64,000 nt of DNA from Bradyrhizobium sp. LLZ17 (GCF_041200145.1 NZ_CP165734.1:1488001-1552000); one strand, 5' to 3'; shown: positions 35,432-45,915, counted from the first letter of the stretch. Numbers and translations: made by a program. The notes: a model not told the origin generated them from the letters alone.

Positions 35432-37015
35432 ATGAAGAAGCTGCTGCTCACGACGACGGCAATCGCCCTGATCGGCGGCTCGGCATCCGCCGCCGATCTC
35501 GCGCCCAGACCGTATGTCAAAGCCCCTGCTCCGGCTGCGGTCGCGAGCTGGACCGGCTTCTACGTCTTCGGCGGCGGCGGCAGCGGTCTGTGGAGCGCCG
35601 ACAGCAATCTCGTCAGCGACGGAACAATCGGCTTCTTCGGACCGCCTGGCGCGCCGTTCACGCGCGACCAGCGGCTGGGCGGCAGGGGCTGGTTCGGCAC
35701 GGTCGGCGCCGGCTACGATTTCCAGTTCGCCAACCGCTGGGTTGCCGGCGTCTTCGCGGACGGACAGTTCGGCGACATCAGCGGCTCCATGTCGGACTCA
35801 TTTTTCGGCATGGAGGGACGCGAAAAGCTCCGCACGAGCTACGCCGCAGGCGCAAGGCTCGGCTACCTGGTCGCTCCGAACGTGCTGTCCTACGTGAACG
35901 CCGGCTATACGGGCTCCGAATGGTCCGGCGCCAGCCTGTCCACGCTTTCCGCGTTCCCTGGCACGTCGACTGCGGCGCTCGCCACCACTTCGTCTTTCCG
36001 TCGCAATGGCTTCTTCGTTGGCGGTGGCGTCGAGAACAATCTCAGCTTGTTCGGCATCAGCGCGCCAGGCTGGTTCATGAAGACCGAATATCGGTCCGCG
36101 TTCTACGACCGCACCACCTTGGCCGAGACCTGCACGGCCGCCGGCGAGGCGGCGACTGTATGTGGCCCTGCCGGCTCGTCGCTTGGCACCGCCATCACTT
36201 TCAAGCCTTGGGTACAGACCATCAGCACTTCGCTGGTCTACCGGTTCAACGACAAGGGCATGCCCGCGACTGCGGATGCCTCTCCGCGCCTCTACACCAA
36301 GTCTCCCGCGCCTGCCGCAGGACCAAGCTGGACCGGCGTCTACGTCTTCGGCGGCGCCGGCGACGGGCTTTGGAGCGCGGAGAGCAACGTCGAGACCAAC
36401 GCGATCCTAGGCGGTCCCATTACGCCCTTCACGCGCGACCAACGCCAGGGAGGCAGCGGCTGGTTCGGAACCGTTGGTCTCGGATACGACTGGCAATTCA
36501 GCAGCAATTGGGTTGCCGGTGCTTTCGCTGACGGACAATTCGGGGATATTCACGGTTCGCTCAACGAAACGTTCATGGCCAATTCGGAGGGGACGGAAAA
36601 GCTTCGCACCAGCTACGCAGCCGGCCTGCGGCTCGGATATCTCGCCGCGCCCAACGTCTTGTCCTATGTCAATGCGGGCTACACGGGCTCCGAATGGTCC
36701 GGCAACACTCTCAGTTCCCTCCGTCTGCCCGGCGTCGCGTTTTACACAACGCCATCCTTCCATCGCGATGGCTGGTTCGTCGGCGGCGGCGTCGAGAACA
36801 GCCTAGACATCTTTGGCATCGCTGCCCCCGGCTGGTTCATGAAGACCGAATACCGCAGCGCTTACTATGATCGCGCGTCACTGCCCATGACACTCACGCC
36901 TGCCTTTGGCGGCACGCCGACCGGCCTGTCGGTCACCTTCAAGCCTTGGGTGCAGACCGTCAGCACGTCTCTGGTCTATCGCTTCAATGCAGGCCCGGTG
37001 GTCGCGAAATACTGA
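35432..37015 (+). CDS. Fused double beta-barrel outer-membrane protein
   Basis: A 527-residue protein (start 35432; MTMKK at 35426 is possible). MKKLLLTTTAIALIGGSASA is the signal peptide. Residues about 22-272 are one barrel (SWTGFYVFGGGGSGLWSADS to STSLVYRFND). A linker of about 20 residues, which looks like a leftover mature N-terminus (ADASPRLYTKSPAPAAG), leads to a second barrel, residues about 296-527 (SWTGVYVFGGAGDGLWSAES to SLVYRFNAGPVVAKY). Both halves share GWFGTVG, WVAG.FADGQFGDI, EKLRTSYAAG.RLGYL, NVLSYVNAGYTGSEWSG, FVGGGVEN and APGWFMKTEYRSA.YDR. Only the second half keeps the terminal Tyr. A tandem gene copy followed by in-frame fusion explains it. No frameshift is seen. Confidence 0.88.
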   Translation: MKKLLLTTTAIALIGGSASAADLAPRPYVKAPAPAAVASWTGFYVFGGGGSGLWSADSNLVSDGTIGFFGPPGAPFTRDQRLGGRGWFGTVGAGYDFQFANRWVAGVFADGQFGDISGSMSDSFFGMEGREKLRTSYAAGARLGYLVAPNVLSYVNAGYTGSEWSGASLSTLSAFPGTSTAALATTSSFRRNGFFVGGGVENNLSLFGISAPGWFMKTEYRSAFYDRTTLAETCTAAGEAATVCGPAGSSLGTAITFKPWVQTISTSLVYRFNDKGMPATADASPRLYTKSPAPAAGPSWTGVYVFGGAGDGLWSAESNVETNAILGGPITPFTRDQRQGGSGWFGTVGLGYDWQFSSNWVAGAFADGQFGDIHGSLNETFMANSEGTEKLRTSYAAGLRLGYLAAPNVLSYVNAGYTGSEWSGNTLSSLRLPGVAFYTTPSFHRDGWFVGGGVENSLDIFGIAAPGWFMKTEYRSAYYDRASLPMTLTPAFGGTPTGLSVTFKPWVQTVSTSLVYRFNAGPVVAKY

Positions 37016-37037
37016 TCGAAGCTCAACATCGAATGTC

Positions 37038-37066
37038 AAAGCCCCGGCGCCGTCCGGGGCTTTTTC
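37038..37066 (+). terminator. Intrinsic terminator after the double-barrel gene
   Basis: AAAGCCCCGG and CCGGGGCTTTTT pair around CGCCGT, about 23 bases beyond the stop. It is nearly the same as the terminator after the single-barrel gene (35223-35251), consistent with duplication of gene plus terminator. Confidence 0.85.
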
Positions 37067-37263
37067 GTTACGAGGTGAGCTGAGTTTACTTGGATCGAGC
37101 TGAGAGCCTTTCCCCACATTTGCGCTGTTCCAGGCAGCGCGCTCGTTGCGCTCGTGACCCATTGTATCCGAAGCAAAGCCGGCTACTGTGCAGCCCAAGC
37201 TTCATGCCCGCGGACATCATTGACGCAGCGGCCATGACAGAAGCGGATCCATGGAGGGAATGC

Positions 37264-37449
37264 ATGCGCAGATTTCTGCTGATCGCAGGCCTGTTTGCCC
37301 TCGCCGTCGGGCTGCTCTGGATCGGACAGGGCACGGGCACCGTTCCGTGGCCGCGATCGAGCTTCATGGTCAACCAGCTGCAATGGGCGGGGTATGGCGC
37401 TGCCATGGCCGGTCTGGGGCTGGTGCTGATCTGGCAGAGCAATCCATAG
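37264..37449 (+). CDS. Small two-helix membrane protein (61 aa)
   Basis: MRRFLLIAGLFALAVGLLWI forms the first hydrophobic helix; a short loop with GTGTVPWPRSSFM follows, then a second helix (GYGAAMAGLGLVLIW). GGAGGGA precedes the ATG at 37264. It lies 20 bases upstream of an SDR gene on the same strand and is probably co-transcribed. The loop motif VPWPRSSFMVNQLQWAGYG looks conserved in style, but I cannot name the family. Confidence 0.65.
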   Translation: MRRFLLIAGLFALAVGLLWIGQGTGTVPWPRSSFMVNQLQWAGYGAAMAGLGLVLIWQSNP

Positions 37450-37469
37450 AAGAAACCAGGGAATAAAGC

Positions 37470-38240
37470 ATGACATCCAGTCGGTTCGATCTCCGCGGCA
37501 AGGTCGCGATCGTCACGGGAGGCAATGGCGGCATCGGGCTTGGCCTGGCCCACGGGCTTGCCGACGCCGGTGCCGACATCGCCGTGGTCGGCCGCAACGA
37601 AGCCAAATCGACCACTGCAATTGCCGATCTCAAACAGCGCGGCGTGAGGGCGATTGCCGTCACCACGGACGTGACCGACAAGGCGGCCGTCGCCACCATG
37701 GTCGAGCGCGTGGTCCGGGATCTCGGCCGCATCGACATCCTCGTCAACAACGCCGGCATGAGCATCCGCAAGCCGCCGCACGAGCTCGAGCTCGACGAAT
37801 GGAACAAGGTCATCGCAACCAATCTCACCAGCGCCTTTCTGTGCTCGAAGGCCGCCTACCCCGCGCTCAAGGCGTCCGGCAACGGCAAGGTGATCAATAT
37901 CGGCTCGATGATGTCGATCTTCGGCGCGAGCTTCGCGACGGCTTATGCGGCGAGCAAGGGCGGCATCGTGCAGTATACGCGCGCCTGCGCCAATGCGTGG
38001 GCGCCGGACAACATCCAGGTCAATGCCATCCTGCCGGGTTGGATCGACACTGAGCTGACGCGCGGCGCGCGGCAGCAGGTCTCGGGATTGCACGAGCGGG
38101 TTCTGGCACGCACGCCTGCGGGGCGCTGGGGCGACATCGACGACTTTGCCGGCATCGCGGTGTTCCTCGCCTCGCCCGCATCGGCCTTCGTCACGGGCAC
38201 CGCAATCCCCGTCGATGGCGGGTTCTCGGTGATGGCATGA
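37470..38240 (+). CDS. SDR-family oxidoreductase (gluconate 5-dehydrogenase/FabG-like)
   Basis: A 256-residue classical SDR: cofactor motif TGGNGGIGLGLA, an Arg in VVGRNEAK favouring NADP, NAG motif VNNAGMSIRKP, catalytic Ser in NIGSMMS, YAASKGG for Tyr and Lys, and the C-terminal VTGTAIPVDGGFSVMA. SDRs of this subgroup reduce keto-sugars or 3-oxoacyl groups. It follows the small membrane protein gene by 20 bases. A terminator lies between it and the convergent barrel gene. Confidence 0.9.
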   Translation: MTSSRFDLRGKVAIVTGGNGGIGLGLAHGLADAGADIAVVGRNEAKSTTAIADLKQRGVRAIAVTTDVTDKAAVATMVERVVRDLGRIDILVNNAGMSIRKPPHELELDEWNKVIATNLTSAFLCSKAAYPALKASGNGKVINIGSMMSIFGASFATAYAASKGGIVQYTRACANAWAPDNIQVNAILPGWIDTELTRGARQQVSGLHERVLARTPAGRWGDIDDFAGIAVFLASPASAFVTGTAIPVDGGFSVMA

Positions 38241-38256
38241 GCCAGCCCCGCACAAA

Positions 38257-38286
38257 AAAGAAGCCCCGGACGAAGCCGGGGCTTTT
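38257..38286. terminator. Bidirectional terminator between convergent genes
   Basis: AAAAGAAGCCCCGG and CCGGGGCTTTTG pair around ACGAAG, with A-rich and T-rich flanks, so it can act on transcripts from either side: the SDR gene on the plus strand and the barrel gene on the minus strand. Confidence 0.75.
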
Positions 38287-38338
38287 GAATTGGTGGTGAT
38301 GATTTTCTTGTTGGCTGATCGATCGTTCGTCGATGTGC

Positions 38339-39109
38339 TCAGTAGCGCGCGATGACCGGCGCGTCGAACTTGTAGCTCGCGCGCACGACGGCCCACTGGA
38401 TGTCGCGCGGCTTGGCGTCGAAGGTGTAGTTACCCGAGGTCCCGCCAAGCTGATAGGTCTGGCTGCCGAAGGCGGCGTAGTTGTATTCGAGGCCGACGAT
38501 CCAGTTGCGGGTGACGCCGTATTCCCAGCCCGCGCCGACGGTCCAGCCGTTGGCCCAGTGGGTCTGACCGCCCGAACCCGTGGCCGCACCGACCGTATCT
38601 GTCACGTTGAGACGGTTGTTCACGCCGGCATAGCCGCCCTTGATGTAAAACAGATTGTTCTGCACGGCGAAGCCGGCGCGGCCGACGACGGTCGCAAGCA
38701 CGTTCGCGCGCCAATCAAAGACGTTGCCGCCCGGAGCAAATGCTGTGTTCACGACCGTGCCCTTGTTGTCGAGGCCCGAGATCGTGCCTTCCATGCCGAA
38801 CACATAGTTGTTGGCCTGCCAGTTGTAGCCGATCTGGGCGCCGCCCATGAGGCCCGTCCCGCGCTGACGATAGCCCTGCCCCGACGTCAGATCGCCGAAC
38901 GGCGCGCCGACCCCGTTGTTGATGAATTGCTCGTTGGTCCAGGCGCCGCCGATGTGGCCGCCGACATAGAAGCCGGTCCAGTTGAACAGCGGCTCGATAT
39001 AGGCCGGTGCCTTGGTGTACGGCCGCGCGCCGAGATCAGCGGCAGAAGCAGCGCCCGCCGAAACCAGAGCGGTCGCGCAGGCGAAGGCGGCAATCAACTT
39101 GTTACGCAT
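38339..39109 (-). CDS. Omp25/Omp31-like outer-membrane beta-barrel protein
   Basis: A 256-residue exported barrel. The ATG at 39109 follows GGGGTGTACC. The signal peptide MRNKLIAAFACATALVSAGA is cut after ASA, giving ADLGARPYTKAP. The barrel has GFYVGGHIGGAWTN, LMGGAQIGYNWQANNYVFG, VGRAGFAVQNNLFYIKGGYA and ends VVRASYKFDAPVIARY. This belongs to the opacity/Omp25 type of small 8-stranded barrels and differs clearly from the two upstream barrel proteins. It transcribes towards them across a shared terminator. Confidence 0.9.
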   Translation of the reverse strand: MRNKLIAAFACATALVSAGAASAADLGARPYTKAPAYIEPLFNWTGFYVGGHIGGAWTNEQFINNGVGAPFGDLTSGQGYRQRGTGLMGGAQIGYNWQANNYVFGMEGTISGLDNKGTVVNTAFAPGGNVFDWRANVLATVVGRAGFAVQNNLFYIKGGYAGVNNRLNVTDTVGAATGSGGQTHWANGWTVGAGWEYGVTRNWIVGLEYNYAAFGSQTYQLGGTSGNYTFDAKPRDIQWAVVRASYKFDAPVIARY

Positions 39110-39266
39110 GGTACACCCCGTGTCCTTTGATGGATGCACGCTCACACGCAGTTCTTACTCAAATTTGAATCAAGAGAGTTAAGGCGCCGGATCGGCGTAT
39201 AACCGGCTTTGAATCCGCCCGCGCTGTTGCACGCGCGCAACGCGCCGCGTGCGCTTTAACGCGGCG

Positions 39267-40544
39267 TTATCCTTGACGAATTTCCGCGACACCGCCCGGC
39301 GCCGCTTTCGAATGCACGTGCTCCGGCCGCACGCCGAGCGCAATGAAGCGCGCCGTGATGCCCTGAAGCCACGGCAGCGCGCTGATGAGGCGCAAGAGCA
39401 GCGGCACCTTCAGCGGCCGGTCGCCGCCTCGCAGCGCGCCGCTGATGATATTGTTCTGCACGATCACCTGCATTCGCTGCGTCATCTTCACCGGAAACTC
39501 GCGGCGGCGCCGCACGGCATCGAGTTCGTCATCGGATGGACAGCCCCGCGTCAGTCGCGCAGCCAGCAGGTTTGCCGTCGCAACCGCATCCTGCACGGCG
39601 AGATTGACGCCGACGCCGCCGACCGGCGACATCGCATGCGCGGCATCGCCGATGCAGAGCAGGCCCGGCCGCGTCCAGCGCGTCAGGCGGTTGATGGCAA
39701 CGGTGAGCAGCTTGACGTCGTCAAAGCTTTTCACGTCGGCAATTCCGCCCTTGAGGACCGGCGCCATGCGCACGATGTCGTCGAGCAGCGCCTGCAATCC
39801 CCTCGCCTTCACCGCATCGTATTGCCCCTTGGCGATGACATAGGCGCATTGCCAATAATCACCACGGTCGAAGGTGACCATCATCCTGCCGGGCTCGACC
39901 CGCGCGAACAGGTTTTCGGTCTGGTCGGGCGTTCGGCCCGCACGGAACCACAGCACGTCCATCGGCGCGCCGATCTCCTCGACCGCGAGGCCGGCGCGCT
40001 CGCGCAGCAGCGAATGCCGGCCGTCGCACGCGACGGTAAGATCGGCCTCGATGTCGATCGTGCCGTCCGGCGTCTTTGCGCGCACGCCGGTGATGGTGTC
40101 GCCGCGGCGGATCAGGTCGACCGCCTCCGTGCTCATCATCACCTTGAGCGAGGCGAAGCGGCGGCCGGCCTCGCGCAGGAAATTCAGAAAATCCCATTGC
40201 GGCATGAAGGCGATGAAAGGATATTTGGTGCGCAGCCGGCTGAGGTCGGCGAGCCGCACATGCGTGCCGCCAAACAGGCCCTCCATCTTCTGCAGCTGCT
40301 GATGCGGCAGCTTGAGAAACGCGTCGATGAAGCCGAGCTCGTCCATCACCTGGAGCGTCGAGGGATGCACGGTGTCGCCGCGAAAGTCGCGGAAAAAATC
40401 CGCGTGCTTCTCCAGCACCACAACGTCGATACCGGCACGCCCCAGGAGATAGCCGAGCATCATGCCGGCAGGGCCGCCGCCGACGACGCAGCAGCGGACT
40501 TTGATGGAGCGGGTTGCGGGGTGATCTGACGTGGTTCCATCCAT
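39267..40544 (-). CDS. FAD-dependent monooxygenase-like oxidoreductase
   Basis: A 425-residue flavoprotein of the PHBH/UbiH group. The dinucleotide motif is CCVVGGGPAGMMLGYLLGRA, the middle DG motif is VACDGRHSLLRERAG, and the second FAD motif is LLCIGDAAHAMSPVGGVGVN. Such enzymes hydroxylate aromatic rings using NAD(P)H and oxygen, or remove double bonds in related tasks. The stretch RGDTVHPSTLQVMDELG is common to a subgroup often labelled FAD-dependent oxidoreductase. It stands alone between the Omp25-like gene and the caspase-like gene. Substrate unknown. Confidence 0.9.
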   Translation of the reverse strand: MDGTTSDHPATRSIKVRCCVVGGGPAGMMLGYLLGRAGIDVVVLEKHADFFRDFRGDTVHPSTLQVMDELGFIDAFLKLPHQQLQKMEGLFGGTHVRLADLSRLRTKYPFIAFMPQWDFLNFLREAGRRFASLKVMMSTEAVDLIRRGDTITGVRAKTPDGTIDIEADLTVACDGRHSLLRERAGLAVEEIGAPMDVLWFRAGRTPDQTENLFARVEPGRMMVTFDRGDYWQCAYVIAKGQYDAVKARGLQALLDDIVRMAPVLKGGIADVKSFDDVKLLTVAINRLTRWTRPGLLCIGDAAHAMSPVGGVGVNLAVQDAVATANLLAARLTRGCPSDDELDAVRRRREFPVKMTQRMQVIVQNNIISGALRGGDRPLKVPLLLRLISALPWLQGITARFIALGVRPEHVHSKAAPGGVAEIRQG

Positions 40545-40612
40545 GACCCGGCCTCACGACTGCATCGATCCTTGTTGACCGATTGTAGCGCAGGCAGGCG
40601 TCCAAGGCATGT

Positions 40613-42133
40613 TCAATTGTTGCTGCGGTTCGCCGTGCGAAACGTCTTGATCTCCGACACGCTGCCGTCGCGATAGGTCAATTCGATCGACATGAATTGC
40701 GTTGTCGGCGGAAGCTTCTGGTAAAGCAGCATGCCCGCCGAGACCGCAGTGGGATCCCGGAGATCGCAGGGCGGCAGCTTCAGCACCTTGTCGGGCACGG
40801 CTGTGTCGAACCCGATCCGCGCCTCGCGGATGGCGCAGCGGTAGGAGACCAGGTGCGTGTAGTACACCAAGAGCCCGTTGAACTCGCGGAATGACAGCCA
40901 GCTCGTAGCGGTCATGTCGAGGATCTTGCGTTGATCCCGGATCAACGCCGCTTCGGGGTCGAACTTGATCGGGAACGGTCCCTGCAAGTCGCCGGATTGA
41001 TCGACATAGCGGACCTCGATCGTGCCGGCCTGCGCATCCGGCGGCAATTCGATCGACGGATTCGGCATCCGCCTGCGCGTGCGCGGATCGAGCGTGTCGA
41101 TGAAGCCGGTCTCGCGGAAATCGCCATTGCCGGCCATGCGCCAGGATACTCCCAGCGTCGGATCAGCAAAGGAGAACGTCACGCTCCAACCGCCATTGTG
41201 GCGCGAGAAGCTCGCGATCGGCGCGTTGGTTGTCTCCTCCTTCGGCACGCGCGGCACCGAGACCGGCGGCAGTGCCGCAAGCTGCTGCGGCGGCGGATCG
41301 GCCGGCCGCGCGGCGGCGGCGGCATCCTTGGCGATGCCGCTGAGAAAGACGTCGTCGACCATCTGGTCGAAATAGACCGGCACCTGCTTGTGCTTGACGG
41401 TGTCGGCCATCTCGCTGACCAGACGGCGCGTATGCTGCGCCACCTGCACCAGATTCTCGCCGGGCTGGAGCAATTCCCTGGCGAAGGTGCGCGTGAACAC
41501 CGAATTGGGATTGGCATCGTCATTGGAGAGACGATCGAGCGCGGTCTGGCGGGGACCTGCCGAGAACACCGAGAACACGCCCTCGGGCAATTGCGTCATC
41601 GGCGCGAGCCCGCCACCGCCGGCGACCGCGCGGGTGCCGCTGCGCTCGAACGGATTGTTGCGGCAGGCGTCGAACACCAGGATCGATGTCCGCGCCTTCT
41701 TGTTCTGGAGACGTTCGACGATGCGGTCGGCCAGAACCGAGGCGTCGCGTACCAGCTCTTCCTGGCCTTCCGCCGCCGCCGGCACGTCGGTCGGCAGCAG
41801 GTAGTTCTGGCCCGCGATCTCGAAGCCGTGGCCGGCGTAGAAGAAGAACGCGGTGTCGCCGGGCTCGATCGCCCGGTCGAAGGCGAGCAACGTCTCGGAG
41901 AATTGCTGCCGGTTCTGGTTCTCGGCAACCATCACCTGGAAGCCGAGCTGCTTCAGCGTGTCGCCCATGGTGCGGGCGTCGTTGACGGCCTTCAGGAGCT
42001 TCGGGACGTTCTTGTAGTCGTTGTTACCGACGACGAGCGCGACGCGCTTTTCGGCATGTGCGGCGCTTGCGAAGCTGCCGAGGCCTGCCACGGCAGCAAG
42101 TGCCACCAGGAATCTGAAAAGCCGATGTCGCAT
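40613..42133 (-). CDS. Secreted caspase-family (peptidase C14) protein
   Basis: A 506-residue protein. The ATG at 42133 starts a signal peptide (MRHRLFRFLVALAAVAGLGS, cleaved after AHA); a longer frame to 42235 is less likely. Residues about 28-260 form a caspase-like fold: KRVALVVGNNDYKNVPKL, catalytic His in FFFYAGHGFEIAG and catalytic Cys in ILVFDACRNNPFERS. The last 200 residues form a beta-rich domain (SFADPTLGVSWRMAGNGDF, IEVRYVDQSGDLQGPFPIK) that may bind ligands. Bacterial members are orthocaspases that cut after Arg or Lys; a periplasmic location is inferred from the signal. No adjacent partner gene is seen. Confidence 0.85.
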   Translation of the reverse strand: MRHRLFRFLVALAAVAGLGSFASAAHAEKRVALVVGNNDYKNVPKLLKAVNDARTMGDTLKQLGFQVMVAENQNRQQFSETLLAFDRAIEPGDTAFFFYAGHGFEIAGQNYLLPTDVPAAAEGQEELVRDASVLADRIVERLQNKKARTSILVFDACRNNPFERSGTRAVAGGGGLAPMTQLPEGVFSVFSAGPRQTALDRLSNDDANPNSVFTRTFARELLQPGENLVQVAQHTRRLVSEMADTVKHKQVPVYFDQMVDDVFLSGIAKDAAAAARPADPPPQQLAALPPVSVPRVPKEETTNAPIASFSRHNGGWSVTFSFADPTLGVSWRMAGNGDFRETGFIDTLDPRTRRRMPNPSIELPPDAQAGTIEVRYVDQSGDLQGPFPIKFDPEAALIRDQRKILDMTATSWLSFREFNGLLVYYTHLVSYRCAIREARIGFDTAVPDKVLKLPPCDLRDPTAVSAGMLLYQKLPPTTQFMSIELTYRDGSVSEIKTFRTANRSNN

Positions 42134-42530
42134 CGAAAATCCCGTTGCAGGATCGCCCGACCGGATCGATTTGACCGCTTTCGGGGAGCTCTCGCCACTG
42201 ATGTCGTAGTCGGCTAACGCATTGGCAGGGTTCAACCGGGCGCGGAGGTTCCGACCAGGCCGGCGGTGGCCGCGGAAAAGCGAGCCGCGCCCGTTATTTG
42301 GGCAAAACCCCAGAGTTTTTAGGGCCTTCCCGCGGCTGCTCCATTGACTTTAGCCGATTCCCCCTATGTTCCGGGTCGACGCGGCTCGGTATCGAAGAGG
42401 GATTCCTGAGCCTTGCGCTTTGTTCGCGTGAGTCAGCACCCCCAGCTTCTTTGAAAGCGCGCCGTTTCGGGGTGGAACGCGACAGCCTTATTACCCTCGA
42501 TTCCGAACGGCGGTTTCGACCAGAGGCTCA
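42134..42530. other. 397-base divergent intergenic region
   Basis: Lies between the divergent caspase-like and DEAD-box helicase genes. No credible gene is seen; frames crossing it are open by chance. A long untranslated leader for the helicase would be normal for cold-regulated RNA helicases, but I identified no defined element. Confidence 0.4.
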
Positions 42531-44069
<1,539 letters not shown>

Positions 44070-44236
44070 AGTGCGTTGCGCTGCAGGCTTTGGTTGCAAA
44101 AGACACAACCAGCACTTTTTGGGTGCATTCAGCCACGTACATTTACGGGTCGTTCACGATCGTCCGTTAGCCTACGAACATAATTTATAGCTATTGCTGC
44201 GATCGGCTGCGCACCGATCGTCGTGGGGAATGTTCA

Positions 44237-45304
44237 GTGGTCAACGTGCTTGACGAACACGAACGCACGATGGCGTTCGCCGACGTGGCGCTCGGTCAAA
44301 TCCGGTCGCTCAAGCAGACCGCGATTCCCCGCAATTACGAGATCTGGTACGTCTACGCCACCGGCTACAACGCGCCGCTCAACAAGATCATCAACGAAAC
44401 GCTCGCGCGCAGCGGCAAGCTGACCGAAGCCGATCTCGAACAGATCCACGATACCTATCTCTCCCACATCAAGACCACCGATCGGATCGACAAGGTCGGC
44501 GCGCGTGTGATCGGCGAGATCGACGATGTGATGAATGTCCTCGGTCACGCGCTCAACATGAACGGCACCTACGATTCCAGCCTGTCGGACGCGACCGAAC
44601 AATTGTCGTCGGCCAAGAGCCGTGAGCAGATCGGGACGATCGTCGAGAGACTGCTGCGCTCGACCGGCGAGATGCGCGAGGCCAACAAAGCACTGGAAGA
44701 CCGGCTGACGCTGTCGAAGCACGAGATCAACAATCTCCAACAGAGCCTCGAAGCGATCCGCACCGAAAGCCTGACCGATCCGTTGACGGGATTGGGCAAC
44801 CGCAAATATTTCGATCGCATGATCGCCTCGGCCGTGCAGAACGCACTTGCCTCAGGCGAGCCGCTGTCGCTGCTGCTGTTCGATATCGATCACTTCAAGT
44901 CCTTCAACGATTCGTATGGCCATCTCACCGGTGATCAGGTGCTGCGGCTGGTCGGCGTGTCCTTGAAACAGAGCATCAAGGGCCAGGACATCACCGCGCG
45001 CTATGGCGGCGAGGAGTTCGCCGTCGTGCTGCCCAACACCGCCCTGCGCCAGGCGCTCACGGTCGCCGACCATATCCGCCACGCCGTGATGGCGAAGGAA
45101 TTGAAGAAGAAGTCGACCGGCGAGATCCTCGGCCGCGTCACCGTCTCCGTCGGCGTCTCCTTGCTGCAGCAGGGCGACGACACCGACGCGCTGATCGAAC
45201 GCGCTGACGCCTGCCTCTACGCCGCCAAGCGCAACGGCCGCAACCGCGTGATCTGCGAAGCCGATCCCGAATACGCGATCGAGACGCGCAGCCGCGTGGC
45301 GTAG
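44237..45304 (+). CDS. GGDEF-domain diguanylate cyclase
   Basis: A 355-residue cytoplasmic protein with a GTG start after GGGGAATG. Residues 1-150 are helical with no named domain (IPRNYEIWYVYATGYNAPLN), then a coiled coil (about 130-170) leads to the GGDEF domain (TDPLTGLGNRKYFDRMI, FDIDHFKSFNDSYGH, ARYGGEEFAVVLP, KRNGRNRV). The active-site GGEEF is intact, so c-di-GMP synthesis from two GTP is expected. The inhibitory site, normally RxxD five residues before GGEEF, reads KGQD, so product inhibition may be weak. The output is the motile-to-sessile messenger pool. Confidence 0.92.
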   Translation: MVNVLDEHERTMAFADVALGQIRSLKQTAIPRNYEIWYVYATGYNAPLNKIINETLARSGKLTEADLEQIHDTYLSHIKTTDRIDKVGARVIGEIDDVMNVLGHALNMNGTYDSSLSDATEQLSSAKSREQIGTIVERLLRSTGEMREANKALEDRLTLSKHEINNLQQSLEAIRTESLTDPLTGLGNRKYFDRMIASAVQNALASGEPLSLLLFDIDHFKSFNDSYGHLTGDQVLRLVGVSLKQSIKGQDITARYGGEEFAVVLPNTALRQALTVADHIRHAVMAKELKKKSTGEILGRVTVSVGVSLLQQGDDTDALIERADACLYAAKRNGRNRVICEADPEYAIETRSRVA

Positions 45305-45388
45305 CCATCTCCAATCCGAGAACTGCTCAACCCTCATGGTGAGGAGGCGCGCAAACCCGTCTCGAACCATGACGGCCCCCGGTCTAGC

Positions 45389-45915
45389 TGTGGTCTGTCA
45401 GGAGGTTGTCCATCTGGTCTGAACCGAGGAAGCTGAGGTTGCGAAGCTTCAGTGTTCCGAGGAGAGACCAGATGAACGTCCACAAGAATGCGCCTTTGAC
45501 GCCCAAAGGTCGAGAGGCGATGGTCCGAAGCGTGGTCGAGGGCGGGCTGACGCAAGCCGCCGCGGCTGACCTGTTCAACATCTCGTCGAAGACGGTTGCC
45601 AAATGGGTCAAGCGGTTCCGCGCTGAAGGTGTTGCTGGGTTGCGAGATCGTTCCTCCAAGCCCCATTCATCGCCGAGCCAAACCCCGCCAGCCACGTGTA
45701 CACGCCGCGAACAAACGGAAAAGCCGAGCGCTTCATCCAGACCGCGCTTCGGGAATGGGCTTACGCCAAAGCCTACCCAACATCAGATCGGCGCGCTCAA
45801 GAGCTGCCGATCTGGCTGCATCAATACAACTGGCACCGTCCCCATGGTGGTATAGACTCACAAATCCCGATCAGCCGACTTGGTTTGACCAGGAACAACC
45901 TCTTGAGGCTCCACA
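45389..45915 (+). mobile_element. Internally deleted IS481-family element (527 bp) with 6-bp target duplication
   Basis: The ends are imperfect inverted repeats: left TGTGGTCTGTCAGGAGGTTG, right (reverse complement) TGTGGAGCCTCAAGAGGTTG, with further pairing inwards. The element is flanked on both sides by TCTAGC, matching the NCTAGN target and 6-base duplication known for IS481. Full-size IS481 relatives are about 1 kb; here roughly half is missing from the transposase middle. Both ends are kept, so it could still be moved by a transposase made elsewhere. Confidence 0.85.
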
